Shown: piece after piece, positions 7,268 through 11,335 of the stretch | Numbering within the stretch: the first letter of the stretch is position 1 | Layout of the letters: every line of letters starts with the position of its first letter | Assembly (NCBI GenBank): GCA_017417085.1 | Contig: JAFPZV010000119.1 | Span: 1-13,545 of the forward strand | Reading direction: 5' to 3' | DNA: 13,545 bases | Source: Deltaproteobacteria bacterium | GTDB taxonomy: Bacteria > Desulfobacterota > Desulfuromonadia > Desulfuromonadales > JAAYDE01 | The notes under the pieces: model-generated | The model's input: the letters and a program-made list of their open reading frames with translations, nothing else | The model's database searches: none | What the model was told of the DNA's origin: nothing | Translations under genes and position numbers: made by a program

Positions 7268-7877
7268 AGAGTCCCCCCATCCAGGATTGCTGCTGGTTAT
7301 CTCCGCGCCGTCGGGAGCGGGAAAGACCACGTTGAGCCGAAAACTGTTCCAGATCTTCCCCTCTCTGCGGCCTTCCATATCCTGCACCACGCGCCCGCCC
7401 CGCCCCAATGAGCGGGACGGCGTGGACTATTTTTTTGTCGACGACGCCGAATTTGACGATCTGGTGGAAAAAGGCGCCTTTGTCGAATGGGCGAACGTCC
7501 ATGGACGGCGCTATGGCACCAAAAAGGCGACGATCGAGGAGGCATGCGCGGCCGGAACCGATATCCTGCTGGATATCGACTGCCAGGGAGCGGCCATTTT
7601 GAAGCGTCAGGGGCTGGAAGCCATCTTCATCTTCATTCTGCCGCCCAACCTTGCGGAGCTGGAAAACCGGCTGCGCAAACGCGCCAGCGACAGCGAGGAA
7701 TCGATCCGCCTGCGCCTTCATAACGCCCGGCAGGAAATGGCATCCGCCGACGGGTATGACTATATTGTGATAAACGACGATCTGGATCAGGCGGTGGCGG
7801 AACTGTGCGCCATTATCACCGCGGAGCATTGCCGCACCCAACGCCGTCATGACGCGCTGGAAAAGGCGCGCGCCTGA
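7257..7877 (+). CDS. gmk: Guanylate kinase
   Basis: The 206-aa enzyme phosphorylates GMP or dGMP to the diphosphate using ATP. It shows the P-loop SAPSGAGKTT (16-25), the GMP-binding region SCTTRPPRPNERDGVDYFF (42-60), FVEWANVHGRRYGT (75-88), LLDIDCQGA (104-112) and a C-terminal lid/helix region with RLRKRASDSEESI and NARQEM. Length is typical (about 205). The ATG lies in the last codons of yicC (11-nt overlap). It sits between yicC and rpoZ, a very common order in proteobacteria. It ends in a GGCGCGCGCC palindrome, but no T-tract follows, so transcription probably continues into rpoZ. Confidence 0.96.
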   Translation: MACKESPHPGLLLVISAPSGAGKTTLSRKLFQIFPSLRPSISCTTRPPRPNERDGVDYFFVDDAEFDDLVEKGAFVEWANVHGRRYGTKKATIEEACAAGTDILLDIDCQGAAILKRQGLEAIFIFILPPNLAELENRLRKRASDSEESIRLRLHNARQEMASADGYDYIVINDDLDQAVAELCAIITAEHCRTQRRHDALEKARA

Positions 7878-7898
7878 CGCAGAACGCCTGAAACACAT

Positions 7899-7918
7899 TT
7901 TCATACGAATCCATGAAA
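7899..7918. repeat. Short inverted repeat in the gmk-rpoZ gap
   Basis: TTTCAT (7899-7904) and ATGAAA (7913-7918) form a 6-bp arm pair with an 8-nt spacer. There is no T-tract, so it is not a terminator. It may be a weak operator or 5' hairpin of rpoZ, or chance. Confidence 0.25.
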
Positions 7919-7934
7919 GAGAAAGAGGTTTGTC

Positions 7935-8153
7935 ATGGCGAGAGTAACTGTTGAAGATTGTCTGAAAGTGATTCCCAACTGCTTTTTGCTGGTGATGGTG
8001 GCGGCCAAGCGCACCAAACAGCTCTACCGCCGCTTCGTTCCGCTGATCCCCAATCCGGACAACAACAAGAAGGTGGTGCTGGCACTGCGCGAAATCGCCG
8101 AGGGGAAGATCGCCTACCAGCTGCCCACATCCCGCAAGCATCCGGAGGCCTGA
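7935..8153 (+). CDS. rpoZ: DNA-directed RNA polymerase omega subunit
   Basis: The 72-aa protein begins [17 protein letters not shown], matching the RpoZ start [10 protein letters not shown], and keeps VAAKRTKQL and [11 protein letters not shown], the two most conserved omega segments. Omega stabilises beta-prime and in proteobacteria contributes to a ppGpp-binding site on the polymerase. The usual NRFELVLLAAKRARQ is [15 protein letters not shown], a mild divergence. An AGAGG site lies about 6 nt before the ATG. It is 57 bp after gmk and 34 bp before wzm, with no terminator visible on either side. Confidence 0.92.
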   Translation: MARVTVEDCLKVIPNCFLLVMVAAKRTKQLYRRFVPLIPNPDNNKKVVLALREIAEGKIAYQLPTSRKHPEA

Positions 8154-8187
8154 AAAATCCGTCCATTCCCGCAAGGAGAAGCACACC

Positions 8188-9012
8188 ATGATCCTGCGCA
8201 ATCTCTGCGATCCTTTGCTGGCTGTGCGCATCATCATCCGCTACCGGAGTCTGCTCAAGCAGCAGATCGTGCGCAATCTCGCGGCCCGCTACCGGGGCTC
8301 CGCCCTGGGAGCGGTCTGGAGCCTCGTCTATCCGCTCATGATGCTGTCCGTTTATACCTTCGTCTTCAGCGTGGTCTTCAAGACACGCTGGGGACTGAAT
8401 CCGGACGGCGGTTCCGGTTCGTTTGCAGTGATCATGTTCTGCGGCATGGCGGTCTACAACATCTTCAGCGAAAGCATCAACACGTGCAGTTCACTCATTC
8501 CCGCCAACAGCAATCTGGTCAAGAAAGTGATCTTCCCACTGGAGTTGCTGCCTCTGGCCAGTGTGGTCAGCACGGTCGTGTTAGGTCTGGTCTGGTTCGT
8601 TCTTCTGCTCCTGGGCGTGCTGCTGATCCAGCACCAGCTCTTCTGGACCATGCTGCTGCTGCCGGCCACGCTCGTGCCGTTGACGTTGTTTACGCTGGGC
8701 ATCAGTTACTTTGTGGCTTCTCTGGGGGTGTACCTGCGCGATTTGCCCTATCTGGTCGGTGTTGTCACTCAGATCTTGTTCTTCATGACACCGATCTTCT
8801 ACCCACTGGAGATCGTGCCGGAAAAGTTCCGGCCGCTGCTGCAGCTCAACCCGCTGACTGCACTTGTTGAACAGACCCGCAACCTGTTCCTGTTCCGGCA
8901 GGCGCCGGACTGGCTGTTCTGTATCCAGGCCCTGCTTATCTCCTTCGTATTTTTCCAGATGGGGCTGGTCTGGTTCCTGAAAACCAAGAAGGGATTCGCC
9001 GATGTGCTCTGA
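8188..9012 (+). CDS. wzm: O-polysaccharide ABC exporter, permease (Wzm-type)
   Basis: The 274-aa membrane protein belongs to the ABC-2 permease group that exports lipid-linked polysaccharide (O-antigen, teichoic acid or capsule) across the inner membrane. An amphipathic N-terminus with RNLAARYRGSALGAVWSLVY (33-52) matches the family's conserved RYRGSxLGxxWxxxxP. About six hydrophobic spans follow, with VKKVIFPLELLPL (about 112-124), the cytoplasmic coupling-helix region, and YLRDLPYLVGVVTQILFFMT plus PIFYPLEIVP near the C-terminus. AAGGAG precedes the ATG by about 10 nt. The stop overlaps wzt by 11 nt, so the two are translated as a pair. No glycosyltransferase or sugar-nucleotide gene is in the window, so the glycan exported cannot be named. 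Confidence 0.92.
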   Translation: MILRNLCDPLLAVRIIIRYRSLLKQQIVRNLAARYRGSALGAVWSLVYPLMMLSVYTFVFSVVFKTRWGLNPDGGSGSFAVIMFCGMAVYNIFSESINTCSSLIPANSNLVKKVIFPLELLPLASVVSTVVLGLVWFVLLLLGVLLIQHQLFWTMLLLPATLVPLTLFTLGISYFVASLGVYLRDLPYLVGVVTQILFFMTPIFYPLEIVPEKFRPLLQLNPLTALVEQTRNLFLFRQAPDWLFCIQALLISFVFFQMGLVWFLKTKKGFADVL

Positions 9013-10372
9013 TGCATCCGAAACGCCGGCAATCCGCGTCCGGCAAGTTTCCAAGTGCTTTCAACTCTATGAAAAACCCATTCACCGCCTCTGGCAGATG
9101 CTCTGGCACGGCAAAAAGACCTTCTACCGCACCTTCAGGGCGCTGGATGACATTTCCTTCGACGTGCAGCGTGGCGAATGCGTGGGGATCATCGGCCGCA
9201 ACGGTGCGGGCAAGAGCACGCTGCTGCAGATCATCACCGGCACTTTGGCTCCTACTTCCGGCACAGTGGAAATGACGGGCCGCGTCGCCGCCCTGCTGGA
9301 ACTGGGCAGCGGCTTCAATCCCGAATTCACGGGACGGGAAAACATCTGGATGAACGCGGCCATCCTGGGCCTTTCCGAAAAGGAGATCGCCGAACGCTAC
9401 GACGACATCGTGGCCTTTGCCGAAATAGGCGATTTTATCGAGCAGCCGGTCAAGAGTTATTCCAGTGGTATGGTGGTCCGCCTGGCCTTTGCGGTCATCG
9501 CCCATGTCGACGCCGACGTGCTGATCATTGACGAGGCCCTGGCGGTGGGCGACGCGCTCTTTACCCAAAAGTGCATGAGATTCTTGCGCAACTTCATGGC
9601 CAACCACACCGTGCTGTTCGTCAGTCATGACATTGCCGCCGTCAACAGCCTCTGCCGACGGGCGATCCTGCTCTCCGAAGGGAAAATGCACATGATCGGC
9701 TCCGCAAAAGAGGTGACGGAAAAGTATCTGGAAATGCTCTTTGAAGGTGTCCAGGGAAAAAGCGAACTGGAGGCCGCGCAGAAAGAAAACGCTTTGCCAC
9801 CTGCTCCTGTTCCGGAGGACTTCCGCGACATGCGCCAGGATCTGCTGAACGCCAGCCCCCTGCGCAACGATATTCAGGTTTTTTCCTTTTCCGACGAACA
9901 TGCCTTCGGAAAGGGCGGAGCAGTCATCACCCAGGTACTGATGACCGATTTGACGGAGACGCCCCTGAACTGGGTCGTCGGCGGCGAAATGGTGCGGCTG
10001 GTTGTCCACTGCCAGGCACTGCAGCCCCTCTTCAGCCCCATCGTCGGCTTCTACATCAAGGATCGCCTGGGTCAAAACCTGTTCGGCGACAATACCTTTC
10101 TCTCCCATTTGCATCATCCCCTCCATCTGCAGCCGGGGCAGCGTTTTTCCGCGTCCTTCACCTTCCGCATGCCCATCCTTCCCTCCGGTGAATACGTCTG
10201 TGCGGCAGCGCTGGCGGAAGGCACGCAGGAGGAACATGTCCAGCACTGCTGGATTCACGATGCACTGGTTTTCAACTCGCAATCCACCAGCGTGTGCAAC
10301 GGGCTTATTGGCATCCCCATGCGCGATATCCGGCTGGGAGTGGACTCTCCCGCCCCCGCTCAAAAAATCTGA
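9002..10372 (+). CDS. wzt: O-polysaccharide ABC exporter, ATPase with glycan-binding C-terminus (Wzt-type)
   Basis: The 456-aa protein has an N-terminal ABC ATPase: Walker A GRNGAGKS (65-72), the signature YSSGM (153-157, the form usual in this subfamily), Walker B VLIIDE (173-178) followed by ALAVGD, and H-loop SHD (208-210). A linker at about 235-290 leads to a beta-rich C-terminal domain (about 300-440; GEMVRLVVHCQA, VGFYIKDRLGQNLFGDNT, FTFRMPILPSGEY). This resembles the Wzt carbohydrate-binding domain that recognises the finished O-chain. The presence of this domain suggests a Wzt whose glycan carries a terminal cap or specific end. The ATG at 9002 overlaps wzm. It is the last gene of the rightward cluster; no terminator lies between its stop and the repeat unit at 10413. 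Confidence 0.93.
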   Translation: MCSDASETPAIRVRQVSKCFQLYEKPIHRLWQMLWHGKKTFYRTFRALDDISFDVQRGECVGIIGRNGAGKSTLLQIITGTLAPTSGTVEMTGRVAALLELGSGFNPEFTGRENIWMNAAILGLSEKEIAERYDDIVAFAEIGDFIEQPVKSYSSGMVVRLAFAVIAHVDADVLIIDEALAVGDALFTQKCMRFLRNFMANHTVLFVSHDIAAVNSLCRRAILLSEGKMHMIGSAKEVTEKYLEMLFEGVQGKSELEAAQKENALPPAPVPEDFRDMRQDLLNASPLRNDIQVFSFSDEHAFGKGGAVITQVLMTDLTETPLNWVVGGEMVRLVVHCQALQPLFSPIVGFYIKDRLGQNLFGDNTFLSHLHHPLHLQPGQRFSASFTFRMPILPSGEYVCAAALAEGTQEEHVQHCWIHDALVFNSQSTSVCNGLIGIPMRDIRLGVDSPAPAQKI

Positions 10373-10412
10373 GTGTTTCCATTGCCTTTTGCCTATCATA
10401 TTTTTGTTTTCT

Positions 10413-10440
10413 AAAAAAGTTTAGCATAGCTAACTTTTTT
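10413..10440 (+). promoter_or_regulatory. AT-rich dyad upstream of P1 (candidate metal-regulator operator or UP element)
   Basis: An A-tract, TTAGCATAGCTAA (perfect TTAGC-3-GCTAA) and a T-tract form a 28-bp dyad ending 1 bp before the -35. The TTAG...CTAA core resembles DtxR/MntR/IdeR-type boxes, but the spacing is one base short. The A/T tracts would also suit an UP element. Copy 2 has the equivalent dyad at the same distance (39 nt from dyad centre to -10). Confidence 0.5.
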
Positions 10441-10441
10441 A

Positions 10442-10471
10442 TTGACATACTCATATTTTGTTTGGTAAAAG
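10442..10471 (+). promoter_or_regulatory. Promoter P1 of RNA unit 1
   Basis: A perfect -35 TTGACA (10442-10447), an 18-nt spacer and a fair -10 TAAAAG (10466-10471) predict a start at about 10478. The perfect -35 is conserved in copy 2 while the surrounding sequence has drifted, which supports selection. Confidence 0.55.
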
Positions 10472-10477
10472 TTTTGC

Positions 10478-10610
10478 GCGCGGAAGAAAAACACATTCGT
10501 TCCGTAAAAAGTGCAGCAACGAGCAACGGATAGAGGGGAATGTCTCACCGCAGAAAGGGGATTCTGCCTTGGCGGCTGCCGCTTGGAGGAAGCGGCAGCC
10601 GCATTTTTTT
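10478..10610 (+). ncRNA. Putative small RNA 1 (duplicated RNA, unknown family)
   Basis: The predicted transcript of about 133 nt begins with hairpin GCGGAA/TTCCGT (10480-10485 with 10500-10505, outer pair G-U). A GGA-rich middle follows, then hairpin CAGAA-AGGGGA-TTCTG (10551-10566) and a 13-bp terminator with T-tract. No conserved ORF is present: a 31-codon frame from 10540 has no start codon in copy 2. The structured parts are kept between the two copies and the rest has diverged, as expected of a functional RNA rather than a protein gene. It could act by base-pairing, by sequestering a GGA-binding protein such as CsrA, or be a transcribed leader. I do not recognise an Rfam family. Confidence 0.6.
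10572..10610 (+). terminator. Intrinsic terminator of RNA unit 1
   Basis: A perfect 13-bp stem (10572-10584 with 10590-10602, GCGGCTGCCGCTT arm), a GGAGG loop, then ATTTTTTT. It would also stop read-through from wzt, which has no other terminator. Confidence 0.9.
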
Positions 10611-10750
10611 GCATTTCCCTCCTCTCCAAAGATGAAAACCTCCTCATCCAATCTTCCCACAACAGGTTTCTCTTCTGTTGGCGGCGCCTGACAATCATTG
10701 AAGTTCTCCATATATTTTCAAGGAAGAACTTTATGATTTTTATCATTTAC
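10611..10750. other. Spacer between the two RNA units, with two inverted repeats
   Basis: No ORF with coding character. It holds CAACAG/CTGTTG (10660-10665 with 10675-10680), AAGTTCT/AGAACTT (10701-10707 with 10725-10731) and ATGAT-4-ATCAT (10733-10746). The last two sit directly before the copy 2 dyad and have no clear counterpart before copy 1, so they could give P2 an extra regulatory input. The ATGAT/ATCAT element is only weakly like a Fur box. Confidence 0.4.
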
Positions 10751-10775
10751 AAAAAGTTTAGATTAGCTAACTTTT
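10751..10775 (+). promoter_or_regulatory. AT-rich dyad upstream of P2 (candidate operator or UP element)
   Basis: AAAAGTT...AACTTTT arms enclose TTAGATTAGCTAA (TTAG-5-CTAA). The TTAGATTAG half resembles the TTAGGTTAG half of DtxR-type boxes. The dyad centre is 39 nt from the -10, as in copy 1. Confidence 0.5.
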
Positions 10776-10779
10776 ATTC

Positions 10780-10808
10780 TTGACACAATTATACTTTGTC
10801 TGTAGAAA
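10780..10808 (+). promoter_or_regulatory. Promoter P2 of RNA unit 2
   Basis: TTGACA (10780-10785), 17-nt spacer, TAGAAA (10803-10808), with a start expected at about 10815. It may also serve feoAB by read-through, since no other promoter is evident before feoA. Confidence 0.55.
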
Positions 10809-10814
10809 TTTTGT

Positions 10815-10962
10815 GTACGGAAGAAAGTTAATCCTTTCCGTAAAAAGTTTGAACAACGAGAGAGAGGACGGAACGTTTTCAGGGGAGTAGGCCATCATCA
10901 CCACAGAAAGGGGATTCTGCCTTGGCAGCTGCCGCTTTCTCCAAGCGGCAGCTGCATTTTTT
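10815..10962 (+). ncRNA. Putative small RNA 2 / feoAB leader RNA
   Basis: The predicted transcript is about 148 nt. The 5' hairpin ACGGAA/TTCCGT (10817-10822 with 10836-10841) starts at +3, as in RNA 1. A second ACGGAA at 10868-10873 could compete for the same TTCCGT. A GGA-rich middle, the identical CAGAA-AGGGGA-TTCTG hairpin (10904-10919) and the terminator follow. One terminator pair is changed on both sides relative to RNA 1. Its end lies 136 bp before the feoA start codon, so it could be an independent sRNA or a terminating leader of feoAB. Confidence 0.6.
10925..10962 (+). terminator. Intrinsic terminator of RNA unit 2
   Basis: A perfect 13-bp stem (10925-10937 with 10943-10955, GCAGCTGCCGCTT arm), loop TCTCC, then ATTTTTT. 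It lies between P2 and feoA, so feoAB transcription from P2 would need read-through. Confidence 0.9.
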
Positions 10963-11032
10963 CAGTTTTGATTCCTCAAAGGTGAAAAAGCCCCCCTGTC
11001 TCTCCGAGCGGTTTTAACGTTGCATCCATTTT

Positions 11033-11067
11033 GGGCGGCACAATGACGCCGCCTGCCAATTGATTGG
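11033..11067 (+). other. Hairpin-forming feoA leader segment
   Basis: GGCGGC (11034-11039) pairs with GCCGCC (11048-11053) around an 8-nt loop, extendable by a G-U pair. CCAAT-TG-ATTGG (11056-11067) follows directly. No T-tract follows, so this is not a terminator; it may influence leader folding upstream of the feoA ribosome binding site. No convincing promoter was found in 10963-11098. Confidence 0.35.
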
Positions 11068-11085
11068 ACAGAGGAAGGACAACAA

Positions 11086-11091
11086 AGGAGG
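11086..11091 (+). promoter_or_regulatory. Ribosome binding site of feoA
   Basis: AGGAGG, 7 nt before the ATG at 11099. It decides the start in favour of MSILSLREL over an upstream TTG at 11060 that would add 13 residues and precede the ribosome site. Confidence 0.85.
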
Positions 11092-11098
11092 AATTCGT

Positions 11099-11335
11099 AT
11101 GAGCATTCTCAGTCTTCGGGAACTTCAGCCCGGCAACAAGGGAAAAGTCGTGAGCATATCCGCCCAGGGAGAAATGGGCCGCCGCATTCGGGACCTGGGG
11201 CTTCTCCCCGGCGCCGAAGTGGAAGTTGTCGGATGCGCGCCGCTGGGCGATCCATTGGCCCTGCGCCTGACAGGCATTACCGTGGCCCTGCGCAACAACG
11301 AGGCGGACAACGTTACCGTGGAGGCTCTGTTATGA
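11099..11335 (+). CDS. feoA: Ferrous iron transport protein A
   Basis: The 78-aa protein is a single small SH3-like domain of the FeoA family. It shows SLRELQPGNKGKVVSI (4-19), MGRRIRDLGLLPGAEVEVVG (26-45), a DPLALRLTGITVALRNNEA strand pair and a VEALL end. FeoA is a cytoplasmic partner of FeoB in Fe(II) uptake. A strong AGGAGG fixes the start, and its TGA overlaps the feoB ATG (ATGA), so the two are coupled. The tandem RNA units lie directly upstream. A stand-alone FeoA-like regulatory domain is the only alternative, and the feoB neighbour argues against it. Confidence 0.93.
   Translation: MSILSLRELQPGNKGKVVSISAQGEMGRRIRDLGLLPGAEVEVVGCAPLGDPLALRLTGITVALRNNEADNVTVEALL

Larger units (their letters stand above)
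10413..10610 (+). repeat. Tandem RNA unit, copy 1
   Basis: This is the first of two tandem units that share the same parts in the same order: AT-rich dyad, TTGACA promoter, 5' hairpin, GTAAAAAGT and AACGAG stretches, variable middle, 40-nt core and terminator. Compared with copy 2 (10751-10962), the core at 10545-10584 differs at only 2 of 40 positions, while the middle has many changes and a length difference. Confidence 0.85.
10751..10962 (+). repeat. Tandem RNA unit, copy 2
   Basis: The second copy of the unit described at 10413-10610. Operator dyad, -35, 5' hairpin, GTAAAAAGT, AACGAG, 40-nt core (10898-10937) and terminator are all present in the same order. The middle is about 15 nt longer than in copy 1. 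Confidence 0.85.

Noticed and set aside
8936..10399. 487-codon open frame on the minus strand across wzt
   Set aside because: It mirrors the wzt codons, has no recognisable domain and is rich in residues typical of antisense GC-rich frames; wzt is unmistakable.
10540..10635. 31-codon ORF inside RNA unit 1 with AGGGGA before its ATG
   Set aside because: Copy 2 keeps part of the same frame only through nucleotide identity and has no start codon there; the frame reads through the terminator hairpin and T-tract.
10733..10746. Fur box at ATGATTTTTATCAT
   Set aside because: It matches the Fur half-sites but has two extra central bases and is absent before copy 1; kept only as an inverted repeat.
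10790..10795. TATACT as the -10 of P2
   Set aside because: It lies only 4 nt after the conserved TTGACA, has no -35 at proper spacing and is not conserved in copy 1.
10413..10962. CRISPR or mobile-element repeat
   Set aside because: Only two long diverged units with internal promoters and terminators; no short regular repeats, transposase or target duplications.
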